Assembly: GCA_002179805.1 (NCBI GenBank)
Contig: NAVB01000025.1
Span: forward strand, 1 to 53,421
From: Acanthamoeba lenticulata
Taxonomy: Eukaryota; Discosea; Longamoebia; Acanthamoebidae
Length of the DNA: 53,421 nt
Direction: 5' to 3'
Below are positions 29,474 through 41,004 of the stretch, piece after piece. Numbering within the stretch: position 1 is the stretch's first letter; every line of letters starts with the position of its first letter. The position numbers and the translations under genes were made by a program. Below the pieces are notes generated by a model. That model made no database searches. It was not told where the DNA came from and saw nothing but the letters and a program-made list of their open reading frames with translations.

Positions 29474-31610
29474 TCAGCCTGAGGAGAAAATGCGAGCGAA
29501 GGTAGCGGCCACGACGATAAAGACGAAGAGTGAGATGACCTCGTGGGAAGGCGTACCGATCTTGCGAATGTCATCACGAAGCTTCTGCAGGTCTTTCTTG
29601 AGTTTCTCGTTGTTGGGGTTGGCCTGAAGCTTCCGCATATATTCCTCTTCGATGTGCACCAAGCATCGGCCCAGCTTATCCAAGCAGTCCTGGAAGAGCA
29701 GGAAAGTCAATAAAAAGAACTCATAAGGGAAGAAGAACATTGGCAACGCCAAACCTGATTTTTTGGTTCAAACCGGAGCGCCTTCCGGTAGTCCTCGGCC
29801 GCGAGGATGTACTCCTTCAACGCCACCCAGGCAGCCGCCCGTCGGGCAAAGGCCTTGATGGAGGGCTTGCGGTCAATCGAGGCCGTGCAGTCCGTGATCG
29901 ATTCGTAGAATCGACTCAACTTGAGGTACACCAGCGCTCGATTAGAGAAGAACACCGACTCTCTGCACGGCCGCAACATTAGGAGATGAAGGGAGTTCAC
30001 AACGCTCGATAGGAGAAAGTGCGCACTCGGGGAAAAGCTTGATGGCCCGCGAGTAGTGGACCAGTGCGACCAGGTGATGGTTGGCCAGGAACGCCTTATT
30101 GCCCTGAAAGAGGTTCGATAGTCCAGCCTTCGTTAGATTCCGGGCCAGCGAAAACGCACGAGATCAAGAGGTCGAGGTGGCGGTGAGGTAGAACCTTCTC
30201 CTTCTCGCGGAGGGCTTGCTCTTCGGCTTCACTGCGTGTCAGAGTCTCAAGGTCTGGAATATAGATGTCCAGCGCTTCTCCTAGGGGCACCAGCAGCGGC
30301 ATGTCGCTTGTGGGCGGCGCGGGTCGCAACCTACACCCGATAGAAGGACAAACCGTAAGATTGAGACGCATTAAAGAGATTCGAAAGGCCGTACGAGCTG
30401 TCTGCGGACTGCGGCGCAGCTGAATTCCCACTAAGTGGCTTGTCAGCCCTCTTGATCGACGCCTGCCCAGAAGAGACGTCCGTCGATGAGTCACCAGTGG
30501 GCCGGGGAAGGGAGACGGGATGATCATCGACTATTCATACCTCTACGTCGAGGCCCACAAGGGAGGTGTCGCCCATCCAGTCCAACACGCCTTTGTTCAC
30601 CTTAATATTCCTGTGCACATGTAGCACAGCGAGACCACATGACCGTCAGTCTCTTTCTACTCACCTCGAGAACAGGGAGAAAGGTGAAGTACTTGGCGGC
30701 GGGGTCCTTCTTCTTTTGAGCGATAGCCGCAATGCTCTCCTTGGCCTTTTGAATCTTCTCACGAAGGAACGTGTTGCCAGGTTCGAGCTTCGACGCGCGC
30801 TCAAAGTCTTCAAAAGCCTTTTTTGAGGAAGGCAAGTCAGTACTTTGTAAGGTCGACTACATGAAGAGGCAGCAAGCGCGGCAAAGAGTGTTGCGCCCAA
30901 ACGCGAACCTGAGTGAACTGCTGGAGGTAGAATCGGGAGAGGGCCCGGCACACATAGGCTCGCAGGTAGCGACCGTCGAGCTTGAGGGCCACCTTGCTGT
31001 CCTCTTCAGCCTTGGCAAACTCCTGAGAAGCGGTAGGAACATATTAGATGAGCCATGAAAAGAAAAGCAGGGGTAGGAGTAGATGCCTTGAGCATGATGT
31101 GGGCGGCAGCCCGGTTGGTAAAGACGCTAACCAGAAAGGCTGGGTGTCGGCCGTGCGACAAGGCAATGGCGCGTGTGTAGTGCATGACTGCGGTCGTGAA
31201 GGACGCCTTCAGGTACTCCTCATCGCCCTTCTTCTTTTCAGCCTTGGCGTGTTCGTGCACGGCCTCGGGCTCAAGCATGCCTGTCAATCAACAAAAGGTA
31301 AGAAAAGACGAGAAATTCTTTAACCAGGGGAATTCGCTGTACCTGGGGGTGGGCCAGCAACGGAACCTGTAATTGGCTGGAGGGGTGGCGGCTGATCTAA
31401 AGCTCGATTAGACGCTTGCTGGGACGCGTCAGACTGTGGCATAATGGCAGCGGAATGTGACGCCAGGTTGGCACTGTCAATTTTTATCAAAGGAGGAATT
31501 GCCGATAGAGGCGGAGCGGCGCTCGATTCGCTCTGTCCCTCTCGTGGTTCCTCTCGAGTCTTCCCAGCGACAGCCGCCGGGGCAGGCTTCTTCTTCCCCT
31601 TCTTCGGCAT
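29474..31610 (-). CDS. Tail-anchored TPR protein
   Basis: Ten exons: 31610-31343, 31280-31087, 31022-30909, 30817-30665, 30600-30541, 30462-30395, 30330-30156, 30103-30027, 29962-29755 and 29689-29474. Phases close, giving 510 aa. The N-terminus is basic and Ala/Pro/Ser-rich (MPKKGKKKPAPAAVAGK). Two TPR blocks follow: one with HYTRAIALSHG and FTNRAAAHIML, the other with VHYSRAIKLFPE and FFSNRALVYLKLSRF. Between them lies a charged linker. The last exon has a coiled segment and a C-terminal membrane helix (SLFVFIVVAATFARIFSS), typical of a tail anchor in the ER or mitochondrial outer membrane. TPR pairs of this kind bind Hsp70/Hsp90 tails. Intron 2 starts GC instead of GT (AAG|GCATCT at 31086). 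Confidence 0.86.
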
Positions 31611-31710
31611 TTGCGGCCGCGCAATCTAGAATCGATTTTACTTGTGGGCGCACAAGGAAACACTTTCTTTCATTTCTTTTCTGTATTGTTCTTTTGTAGT
31701 GCCTTTCTTT

Positions 31711-34236
31711 TCAGAGGTCGCGGGGCCGCTGAACCATGCAAAGGTTGTAGAAAGAGTCCTTGCGGAAGAGCGACGCGTCCTTCCAGCCACACCACTTCTC
31801 CTTGGTGATAGACTTGACCACGTCAGGTCCCGTGTAGTGTGGATCGAGGATGAGGAACTTGATGGCGCCCGTGTCCTCGTTGTAGTCCACCCCGAGCAGC
31901 GTGTAGGCCAACACGCCACCGCCTGGCCGTGTTGAGCATACAACGTGGTCAACCTTGAGATAGACTCAACATCACAGTTGATTCAAGGAGACGAACCGAT
32001 CATGACGGGTGTGCCCTGCGTGTCGAAGTGATGCGCCAGCTCGGAGCCCTTGTGGGCCAGCTCAGCGCCAGAGCTCACCCGCAGGATCTTGCACGACAGC
32101 TGCGCAAGAGGGCCAGTAAGAACAATCGAAAGAGAGCTCAACAATTTGAAGTGGACTCGTACGCCAAAAAGCTTATCGAGGCACATCTGGATCTCGATGG
32201 CACCGATCCACTCCTTTGAACCCACGAAGGAGGTCTTCTTGTCGCCCATTTCCACCAGCATCTGCTGTATCTCCCTGTAGCGGCGTGTGTAAGCACAGGC
32301 AAGTGGACAACGTGTTCATGTAGAAAAGAGTGAGACGCAATACCGGTGGGTGGGCACGTTGAGCTGGGAGTAGCCCTGGATCCGCACCCACGAGCAGATA
32401 GTCTGCATGCTTCGATAAGCGCAACCCCAGCCCTGTTCCCCGTCATCTTAGCATGTTGTGCGTTCTTCAAGATGGAAAAGTATGTGACGTACCCGGTCGT
32501 CGAAGTTGTCCTGCATGTAGTGGTAGTACTCGTAGGACCCATCCACCAAGTGCACCCGACCGTTCACTGTTCATTGGAGCACATGAGCTACACGCATTAA
32601 ACGCAAACGAAACGAAGAGCTTCTACGTACCACCAGAGGGACCGAGGTTCTTATGAACGTCCCGCAAGTGCACTACATGTGAAACGACTCGGGGTAAATA
32701 TACGGACTGAGCAGCACAGCCGTGGCGGGTGAGAAGAAAGCGTACAGCTGGTGCCCTCAGCGGGCGGGGGGACAGGCTCGAGCAACAGAGCGTTGGTGCT
32801 CTTGAGCAAGGGGCGATCCATGGGGAGCAGCAGCTTCCTGTGCAGCTGCTGGCGGAAGGGCCCTAGAAGGCGAGAGAAGGCAAAGTCAGCACACCAGACC
32901 TCGTCATTTAGCGTGTATCATGCATGCACATGCTTGAGCTGCGTGTCGTAGCGCACCCAAATAGTCCTCCCAGCCGTAGTTGCCGACCGGGTAGACGAGG
33001 GTGACGACATGCGACAGGCCAGCAGGGCAGAAGTGGAAGGCCTTCATCTGTTTTACAGCGCAAAGCGTCAGGCGCGAAAACAAACAAAGAAAAAAACAAA
33101 AATGCAAAAACGAGTAGAGGCAGACTTGCCTTGTTGAAGGTGCTGGCCGTGGGCGATGTACTGAGCTGGCGCACAAAGGCCGCCATCTGACGAAGCTGCG
33201 CCTGCAAGCCGGTGACCAGGGCCTGTAGGACGTCGCCCACTGTGTTGGTCTGTGAGAGTGAAGCGTAGGCGAGGGCATCGAGCTCGAGCTCGTAGTGGAT
33301 CTGCGCCGTTGGGGCGCTCGACGTGGAGGCGGGCGTGAACTGCAGCACGGGCGCGTTGACGACGGCCTTGTTGGACGCTCCAGCGCCACGCCGCGACCGC
33401 GACGTGTAGAGCTTGACCTCGACAGCGGCAGGCCCAGAGTCCTGCGCGGCCGCCTTGAACGCTTTGCTTGGGAAGGCCGTGGCCGCGGCGCTCGTACGGT
33501 TGAAGAGTTGCGCGCCGCCCTTGCTGCTCCCCGAGAGCGGGAACATGAAGTGTATGTCGTCACCTCCGAGTTGGGCTTCCAGCGACGCAACCCACGCCTG
33601 CAGGTCGTCGATGTGCTGGACGTGTAGCGGCAAGCGGAGCCGCGCGCGGAACAGGACCGACTCGCGCAGCGGGCCCTGGCTGGCCTTGGCGTCGGCCTCG
33701 ACGTCGGCCAGCTTGGTCAGCAGCGGCGATGATGAGTCGAGGGCGGCGCGGAAAAGGGTGGTCTGGGCGCCATCGTCAAGCTGTTGGAGAGACTTGATGG
33801 CAACCACAAGGCCATCTTTGTCGAAGATGGAGCGCAGGGCCCGGACGTTCGCCTCGAGAAAGCGTTGGGCGAGCGTCGACTGCGCCTCTTGGTTTGATCC
33901 ATCGTCGACGAAGCAGAAGTAGAGGCCGCAGGCGTTGAGCCCCTGAGGGAGAGCCGACGCGATGAACCTCGATTCCTCTTCCCAATTCGGCTGATTGGCG
34001 AGCAGATCCGCTTCACCTCCTTTCTCCACAAGCTCCTTGTTGACGAATTCGGTGCATGCAATACAATTTATCATGAGCTGAGGACTACCGCTCCCAATGA
34101 GCCAACCCACCCCATAGTCAAGTGCATGCCCTTGCACAACTTGACCACTTGCTGTGGAGCTTCCCGCACGGTTCTTGCGTTGTCGAATGGTCTGAGCATG
34201 ATGCTCGAGCGCATCGAGAGCACGCCGACCCAACAT
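31711..34236 (-). CDS. UFSP2: UFM1-specific protease 2 (UFSP2)
   Basis: Nine exons: 34236-33130, 33047-32957, 32862-32746, 32672-32631, 32566-32493, 32432-32344, 32274-32163, 32099-31997 and 31922-31711. Phases close, giving 648 aa. The C-terminal protease domain has [15 protein letters not shown] with the catalytic Cys, [36 protein letters not shown] and [10 protein letters not shown] with the catalytic Asp and His. All catalytic residues are present, so the enzyme should process UFM1 precursors and remove UFM1 from ER ribosome-linked targets. The long first exon encodes an N-terminal domain as in human UFSP2. Intron 1 begins GC (AAG|GCAAGT at 33129), a classical GC-AG donor. The gene is divergent from ERCC1. 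Confidence 0.95.
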
Positions 34237-34324
34237 CTCGCAAAACAACAGAAAAAACGAAAGGGAAAAAGAGAAAAGTTTTATCAAACTATTTCGTCGA
34301 ACGAATTTTATCCAGCACAAAGAG
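34237..34324. promoter_or_regulatory. Shared divergent promoter of UFSP2 and ERCC1
   Basis: Only 88 bp separate the two ATGs (34236 minus, 34325 plus). The spacer is A-rich in the middle (AACAGAAAAAACGAAAGGG type) with no clear TATA. Both transcripts probably start within it or inside the other gene's leader. Confidence 0.65.
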
Positions 34325-35960
34325 ATGGAAGAGCAGAAGGGAGCAGCCGGCTCAACCAGGAAGCGGAAGGGATTTAGCATTCCCTCGCTTGAGGAAATGG
34401 TAAGACAGGATACAAATGCGCCACAACCTTCAGTTGATCTCTTCGCTGCGAAATCCACCAAGATTTTTGCTTCGTCTCTGGTGTCCGCGAGCGGCAGCGG
34501 CACTTCCTCAACCGCTGATGATGGCGTCGTGCGCAGCCCTCACTTCACCCCAACATCTCTCGACTCTCCTGCCCCCAGCACCTCTCCTGCTGGTCGTATC
34601 GCCACGGCGAGCTCCACATCAACCACCACTTCGTCTGTCACAAACGCTTCACCAAGCTCCTCAAAGTCTCGTTCCCCGTTTTCTGTGGCTTCTCTTGTTA
34701 CAAAAGATCCCTACTCGCTCAGCTCCCCCACCATGCTCAATGCGCTTCTTGCCGCTTCTCCCTCTTCCTCCTCAGCTGTTCCACCTTCACGTGCGCCCCC
34801 AAACCGCCCTCGAGCATCTTTCCCTCCGTCCTCTTCTTCTTCTTCATCGTCGTCGTCATCTTCCTCCTTCACGAAGACGACGCAGAGTTCTTTCAGGTCT
34901 GCTTTCCTCATCCTCCTTCCTCCTTCTTCTTCTTCTTCAAAGACGATCTCGCTGACTCGTATGGTGTTCACAGTGGCGGTGGCGGCAGTGGTGGGCCCTC
35001 CCGGCCGCTGCTGGTCAACACTCGGCAGCGCGGCAATCGGCTCCTCAAGTACTTGCACAACGTGCGGTGGGAGTACTCGGACACGCTGCTGCCCGACTAC
35101 GTCATGGGCGGCCAGGCCTGCGCCCTCTACCTCAGGTTCGCCTCCCAACCACACCTCTGTGTGCTGCAGAACTTGAACAGGACGATGAGGAGATGAGGAG
35201 CCTCACGATCATGATGGCGTGCCACAGCATCAAGTACCACCTGCTCCACCCCGAGTACATCCGTACGCGCATGAAGCAGCTGGGCAGCCGGTTCAACCTC
35301 TCCGTCCTCCTCTGCATCGTCGACATCGAGGGCAGCACGCAGCCCCTGGAGGTCGTCCCCGCCCGCCACGAGAACGTGGTGGTTGTTGTTGTTGCTGACG
35401 ACGACGAGGACAATGTTGAGGAAGATGGCCTAGGCCAAGGCTGACGCGAGCTCATCGGACGTGTGCAGGAGCTGATGCTGTTGTGCGTCGAGATGGGCTT
35501 CACGCTGATCTGCGCGTGGAGCTTGGCCGAGGCCGCGCGGTACCTGGAGACCTACAAGGCCTACGAGCACAAGGGCGCCAAGACCATCAAGGAGCGGGTC
35601 CAGAGCAACAATCCCTACGCCGTGCTGTCGGACTGCCTCACGGCCGTGCGCGGGGTCAACAAGACCGACGTGCTCACGCTGTCGTCGACCTTTGGCTCGC
35701 TCAAGAACATCATCGACAGCTCGGTCGAGGAGCTGTCCCTGTGCCCCGGCCTGGGCGCGCGCAAGGTCAAGAACCTGTACGAGACCTTTCACGCCCCGTT
35801 CGACCCAACCAAGGCCAAGAAGCAGAAGACCGAGGCCCGCATCGAGTCCTTCCTCACCCGCCAGCGACGCGCCAAAGACGCCTCCACCACGCCCGCCACA
35901 ACAACACCAACAGAGGAAAAGGGCAAGGAGAAGGCGGACGACAGCAACGGGGATGAGTAA
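34325..35960 (+). CDS. ERCC1: DNA excision repair protein ERCC1
   Basis: Four exons: 34325-34896, 34974-35135, 35228-35351 and 35469-35960. Phases close, giving 449 aa. The N-terminal about 200 residues are Ser/Thr/Pro-rich and disordered. The central nuclease-like domain holds PLLVNTRQRGNRLLKYLHNV, WEYSDTLLPDYVMGG and YHLLHPEYIRTRMKQLG. The C-terminal part has AWSLAEAARYLETYKAYEHK and a helix-hairpin-helix pair (VNKTDVLTLSSTFGSL, LCPGLGARKVKNLYETF). ERCC1 lacks nuclease activity and targets XPF to damaged DNA in nucleotide excision and crosslink repair. The acceptor at 35227 was chosen because it joins CALYLS directly to IKYHLLHPEYI, as in other ERCC1 proteins. A charged tail of about 50 residues follows the HhH region. 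Confidence 0.95.
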
Positions 35961-36615
35961 GGGACCACGAGCTCGCTCTGTGTTGCCTGGTTGGTCGGCC
36001 GTTTAAACTTTGACGAGTTTGAAAAGTGACCGTTGGACTGTGGAATGTCCAATTAAATGTTCCAGTGTGCGCCGGGATTCTGGCCAGAACCCTCACCCAC
36101 AGCGCTTCTTTCGTCGATAAGGTTGATGCCTATGGAGACTGCCCAGGGTTGACATCAGCCACTTGGAGGTCAGCCCCATTTTCTGCCTCGCGCCGTTCCT
36201 CTTTTCTCCAATTCTCGTTCTGTTTTAAACCGCCGAGCGGCTGCGCCACTGGGCCGGCCGCGGCTCCATGTGGACCGACGCGCGCGCCAATGCCCACACT
36301 CGGGCCTTTGCGTTGTTCTCTGGAAGAGCCGAGCGGGTGAGGTGGGCCTGGGGAGGATGGGACCCGCAGCAAGAGGGCCTGTCGCGAGTGTCTCCGACCG
36401 GACGCGTTAATCACGCCGAACATCGTTTCGCTCCAGCTCCTGATGGCAAGCCGCTCGCCTGCTTTCGAAAACTCTGCACTTCTCCACTTTGTGTGGACGT
36501 CCCAGGGCCTATAAAGAGCTCGGCCGGCTGGTCAGTTTCATCTTTACCACCACCTTCTCTCGTGCACTACCGCAGCACAACAATCACAACAAGTCTACCC
36601 TTCAACACCAACCAC
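35961..36615. other. Upstream region of the choice-of-anchor-A gene
   Basis: No gene is seen. In-frame open sequence continues upstream of 36616 to 36268 but does not look coding, and the TATA element at 36510 argues that transcription starts inside it. Confidence 0.6.
36510..36516 (+). promoter_or_regulatory. TATA box of the choice-of-anchor-A gene
   Basis: TATAAAG within CCTATAAAGAGC lies 106 bp upstream of the ATG at 36616. A start site about 30 bp downstream would give a leader of about 75 nt with CACCA/CAACA runs. The strong TATA match suggests a regulated, high-output gene. Confidence 0.65.
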
Positions 36616-38190
36616 ATGAAGATCGTGGCTCTTCTGTTTGCTGCGCTGTTGGCCATGGCCGCGGCGCAGAGCCTTGCGCCTTCGCCCTCGCGGTCGCCTT
36701 TGGCCGCCAGCGGCAGTCCCGCGGCGTCGCCCTCTGGCGCAGCTTCATCCGGCGGATCGCAGTTCACCAACTGCAACACGCAGCTCCTGAACGGCACCGG
36801 CAACTACGACCTCCTCCTGCTCGGCGCGGCAGCCAGCGCTTCGTCGTCGCCGTCGGCTTCGGGCTCGCCCGCGGCTTCGTCGTCCGCGGCCGCCAGCAGG
36901 TCGCCCGCTGCTTCTGGCTCGGCCGCGGCGTCGCCCTCGCTGACCAACGCCTCGCCTTCGTTCAGCAACTCGCCCTCGGCTTCGCCGGCCGCCAGCTCCA
37001 GCGCCGTGCCGTCGGTGGCCATCAGCCCGGCCGCCAACGCGCGCCTGCTGGACCTATCCAACTCGCTTGTCGGCGGCCGCACGGCGGTAAACGGCGACGC
37101 CCGCATCGTCAACTCGATCCTAGGCGCCGGCCTCAACTGCGCCACGTCGAGTCCCTCGGGCTCCCCGGCCGCCTCTTCGTCGGCCCTCATCAGCGCGTCG
37201 CCGGCGACCTCATCGGCTGCCATTAGCGGCTCGCCGAGCGCTCTGATCAGCGGCTCGCCCGCGGCCTCGCCCAGCGTTGCGGCCAGCGGCTCGCCCGCGG
37301 CCTCGCCCTCGTCTGCTGCGACTTCGCCCGCGGCTTCGTCGTCTCCCTTGTCGTCCGGCCTGAGCCTGCTCGTCAGCGGCAACCTCCAGATCAGCAACGC
37401 CCAGCTGGCCTGCGGCGGCCTCGGCGTCGGCGGCCAGCTCACGGGCTCGCCCCTGCTCGGCCAGCAGAACGCCCAGAACCTGACCGGCCAGCAGGCCCTC
37501 GCCAGCGGCAACATCGACCTGACGACCCTCCGCCAGCGCATGCTGACCCTCAGCGACGAGCTGTGCGCCCTGCCGGCCACGGCCAACGTCTCCCTCATCC
37601 AGTCTGGCCAGACCGGCGTGCTTGACGCATCCAGGAGCAACAACGCGGGCAATGCCACCACCTCCACCACGAGCAGCAACGTGGTCATCTTCAACGCGCC
37701 TTCGTCTGACCTGGCCAACTTGACGTCAATCCTGATCAACGGCACCTCGCCCAACACCTTCGTCATCGTCAACATTCTGGACCAGCCCTCCTCCGCGGCC
37801 GGCGGTTCGGCGGGCGCGGCGGGCGCGACGTCGGGCGCCGCCAACCTGACCCTGTCTGGGATCAGGACCGACATTGGCAGCCTCAACGCGTCCAACCTGC
37901 TGTGGAACTTCTGCAATGCCACGCGCATCAACGTGGACAGCCTCCTCCTGTTCGGCACCTTACTGGCCCCGCGTGCCGCATTCACGGTCAACCGCGCCGA
38001 GCTCGAGGGCGCCCTCATCGCTGACTCGCTGACGGCCCAGTCCTTCAACCACATCCCGCTTCGCTTCCAGGGCAACTTCTGCCCGGCGGCCTCCCCCTCG
38101 CCAGCTGCCTCGCCTGCGGCGTCGCCCGCTGCCTCTCCGTCCGCCGCGGCCTCGCCTGCAGCCTCTGCGGCAGCCTCCCCTGTTGCCTAA
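36616..38190 (+). CDS. Secreted choice-of-anchor-A domain protein (Jonah-like cyst-wall lectin)
   Basis: An intronless frame of 524 aa has a signal peptide (MKIVALLFAALLAMAAAQ). Low-complexity SPAAS/ASGS repeats occur at the N-terminus, twice inside the globular part, and at the C-terminus (ASPAASPAASPSAAASP). The folded segments match the choice-of-anchor-A beta-helix: NYDLLLLG, LVGGRTAVNGDARIVN, VSGNLQISNAQLACGG, SNLLWNFCNATRINVDSLLL and FGTLLAPRAAFTVNRAELEG. In Acanthamoeba such proteins (named Jonah) bind cellulose/chitin in the cyst wall. The role here is inferred from family. Start choice is set by the signal peptide. Several Asn-x-Ser/Thr sites are present. Confidence 0.85.
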   Translation: MKIVALLFAALLAMAAAQSLAPSPSRSPLAASGSPAASPSGAASSGGSQFTNCNTQLLNGTGNYDLLLLGAAASASSSPSASGSPAASSSAAASRSPAASGSAAASPSLTNASPSFSNSPSASPAASSSAVPSVAISPAANARLLDLSNSLVGGRTAVNGDARIVNSILGAGLNCATSSPSGSPAASSSALISASPATSSAAISGSPSALISGSPAASPSVAASGSPAASPSSAATSPAASSSPLSSGLSLLVSGNLQISNAQLACGGLGVGGQLTGSPLLGQQNAQNLTGQQALASGNIDLTTLRQRMLTLSDELCALPATANVSLIQSGQTGVLDASRSNNAGNATTSTTSSNVVIFNAPSSDLANLTSILINGTSPNTFVIVNILDQPSSAAGGSAGAAGATSGAANLTLSGIRTDIGSLNASNLLWNFCNATRINVDSLLLFGTLLAPRAAFTVNRAELEGALIADSLTAQSFNHIPLRFQGNFCPAASPSPAASPAASPAASPSAAASPAASAAASPVA

Positions 38191-38334
38191 GCCAAGGCCA
38201 GCGTGAGGTTGGGGAAGAGTCCCACAACAGAATAAACATGAATTAAAAAGGTGGCGCTTAAAAAGAAAAGTCAAGGAAAATAGCTTGCTGGCATAGTTTG
38301 CTCTTTTCTTCTCTGTGGCTTTTGAGTCACAAAG

Positions 38335-40884
38335 ATGAGCGCAGAGATGGAAGTGAGCACGGAGGAGAAGCTGGCGGAGGCCAGCACGGAAGAGACGGAA
38401 AGCAAAGAAGAACAAGAAGAAGGCACAACGACTGCGGTGGAGCCCGACCTAGTCGAACAAGCGCCTGTAGCCACCCCAGCCCAGCCGCCGGAGGTGCCTA
38501 AGCAGGAGGCGTCTCAACCTCAAGTCCCCGCGCGGAACAACGACAACGTCAGCTCGGCAGCCCCACAGCCCTCCTCCGCCGCCACTGCGGAGCAGCAGAG
38601 AGCCGAGGGCGGAGGCTGGGGCGGGGGCTGGGGCGGCTGGTGGACGGCCACTTCCTCCCTCGTCTCCTCCGTCACGGAGACCGCTTCCAAAGCAGCCAAC
38701 CAACTTGGTACGTTGTTGTTGTTGGCTATTCACAACATCACATTGACGCAGCACGAGCGAGATTGATTTACCTCTTTTGCCACGTCATCAGCCGACCAAT
38801 TGAACGCGGCTCTACTGGATGAAGTTGATGAGGGTGACCCCACAAGCAAGGACAAGGGCAAGGAGAAGCTAAACGAAGAGAATGAAGTCAAGGAACAAGT
38901 AGAAGAAAAGGAGGAAGAGGAGGAGGAGGACAAGGGCGTCGTCCAAGTAAGTGCACCACTTACTTCCCTTCTTGTCCAGTGCCACACTTACATCCATCTT
39001 CTTTAACCTCACCACCATCTTGTGCTACACCATCATGATGGTGCAGTTCTTCGACTACCTCTCGAACGTGCTCCAGCAGCAGGTCCAGGACGCCGAGAAG
39101 ACCGCGACGGCCGTGCTCGAATCGACCATGACCTCTATCAACCAGTTCTCGCTCGAGCAGAGCGTAGAGATCGGGTTGGTGTTCTGCCCTCTTTCTTCTT
39201 CTTGTTGTTGTTGTTGTTTGCTGGTGGCTTATCATTCCATCACGGACTGGCGGCGCGCGCAGCCAAAAGTGGACGATGCAGTCGCTCGACGTGCTGGAGG
39301 CCGTGGGCAAGAAGGCCATCGAAACGCTCGAGCTCGACGAGAAGCAGATTCAGCAGTCCATCGACCAGCTCGCTCTCCTCGTACGTTCTTTTGTTTTGTT
39401 TTGTTTAGTTTTGTTTGTTATTTTTTTTTATTTTTTGTAGACTTTATGCGTATTATTCTTATTATTTTTATTAAAATGAATTTTCTGATTTCTGTCGGCG
39501 ACGTCGGGCCTGCAGGATGTGACCAGGTCCGAGGAGGCCAGCCAAGGCGGAGATCAGACTGCCACGGGCTCGCCGGCCGCCGCCAAGGCCACGGCCGTGG
39601 GCGCTGCCGTCACTTCGTCGCCGAAGCCGACGCGCCACCGGGTGGTGACCTTTGAGTCCAACTTTGAGGACTGCTACGGGAAGGCCCACCTCGAGGCCCT
39701 CGAGCACCTGAGCGCCAGCTGCCTCATGATCTTCTGCAAGGCCAACCCGCAGGCCCTCAAGAAGCTCGCCGGTACCGTCATGGCCCATCTGCCATTTTAT
39801 TTTGATTTATTTCTTTTATTTTGAGCAAATGTTTGATTATTTTATATTTTGTTTTAGTTTTTGAGGAATAATAACCGCAAAAATGACAGGCGCGCTGCAG
39901 CGAATTGAGATGCTCTTCAACGACGACGAAGATGAGGAGGAAGAGGACGAGGAGGGAGAGGAACGGAGCCAGCTGGACGCCAGGCTCCTGCGCAAGCTGA
40001 ACAGGAAGGCGCGCATGAAGCGAAAGATCATCGAAAAGTTCGTGGCCACTGCCAAGCAGAGCGCCCGGGAGCTCGTCGACGCGTTCGCTCGGCAGCTGGA
40101 GGCCGCCAAGTCATCCCCCGCCAAGCCCGAAGCCGAGCCTGAGGCGGAAGCTGAGGCCGAGGCTGAGGGTGAGGCCCAGGCGGAGAAGAAGGACGAGGAC
40201 GAGGCCAAGGTAGTGGCCATCACTGCTGAGGCCATCGCCGAGCAGACCCAGGCGCAGCTGGACAGGGCGTCGAAGATGGCGATGATGCGCCTGTCCGAGT
40301 TGAGCGCGATGGCTGTGGAGCTGCTCCTGCGCGTGGCCGAGAGCTACCTCGTCGGTGTCACGTCGCCCGTCGTCGTTCACACGCGGCCGGCCGAAGGCGA
40401 AGAGTCGGCCGCGACCGGCGCGGACGAGGCCGGACTCGAGGAAGAGGCCGACGGCAGCGATCAGGGCGGCGAGGCCATCGGGTCCGACGTCGACGTCGAC
40501 AGGGACACGCCCGCCCTGGTGGTTCATCTCCTGGTCAAGGAGCTGTCCCAGGGCTTGGAGGAGGTGACGCAGGCCTTTGTGTCGAGCGTGGCCAACATCG
40601 CCAAGGCTGGCAAGGCCGCGCTGCGAAGCACCGGCGGCGACGCTGCGGCTGCGACAGCGTTGGTGGAGAAGAAGGTCAAGAGCGTCAAGAAGGAGGTCGA
40701 GGCCAAGTACGGCAGCGGCGCGGTGGAGACCGTGCACGAGGCCAAGAAGCAGTTCCTCAACATCAGCAAGGCTGTTCTCGCCGCCACCACGACCACGGCC
40801 GCTGGCGCCTCGGGCGCCGCCCCGACGTCGACCACGGCGTCGCCCGTCGCGTCGCCCATCGCGCCGCGCAAGGCCGATGACTGA
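38335..40884 (+). CDS. FAM114A/DUF719 family protein
   Basis: Six exons: 38335-38707, 38792-38946, 39047-39174, 39263-39380, 39516-39771 and 39890-40884. Phases close, giving 674 aa. The N-terminus is acidic and Pro/Gln-rich, then GGGWGGGWGGWWTATSSLVS, the Trp/Gly motif of the family. Conserved blocks are SLDVLEAVGKKAIETLELDE, VTFESNFEDCYGKAHLEALE and RLSELSAMAVELLLRVAESY. The family (human FAM114A1/A2) is linked to Rab2 and Golgi/endosome transport. Long Glu/Ala tracts and coiled-coil regions separate the blocks. No membrane segment is seen. The terminal Ala/Thr/Pro-rich region is not conserved in the family. Confidence 0.88.
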
Positions 40885-41004
40885 GCGCCTCTGCTTCGTC
40901 GTCAAAATAAAATGATAAAAAAACATTTGTTTTTAAGCGGGCGTCCTCATCCACAAGTGTTGAAAAATTTACGGGTTTTGAGGAATACTCACTTCTCAGT
41001 TGAT

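Noticed and set aside
34903..35227. Alternative ERCC1 exon using acceptors at about 35168 or 35206
   Set aside because: These break the frame or add residues between CALYLS and IKYHLLHPEY that other ERCC1 proteins lack.
36268..36615. N-terminal extension of the choice-of-anchor-A protein
   Set aside because: The frame is open but a TATA box lies inside it and the ATG at 36616 begins a good signal peptide.
36804..38075. Minus-strand open frame (423 aa) opposite the choice-of-anchor-A gene
   Set aside because: Antisense of a repetitive GC-rich coding region; no start context or domain.
40111..40926. Minus-strand open frame (271 aa) opposite the FAM114A gene
   Set aside because: Shadow of Glu/Ala-rich coding sequence on the plus strand.
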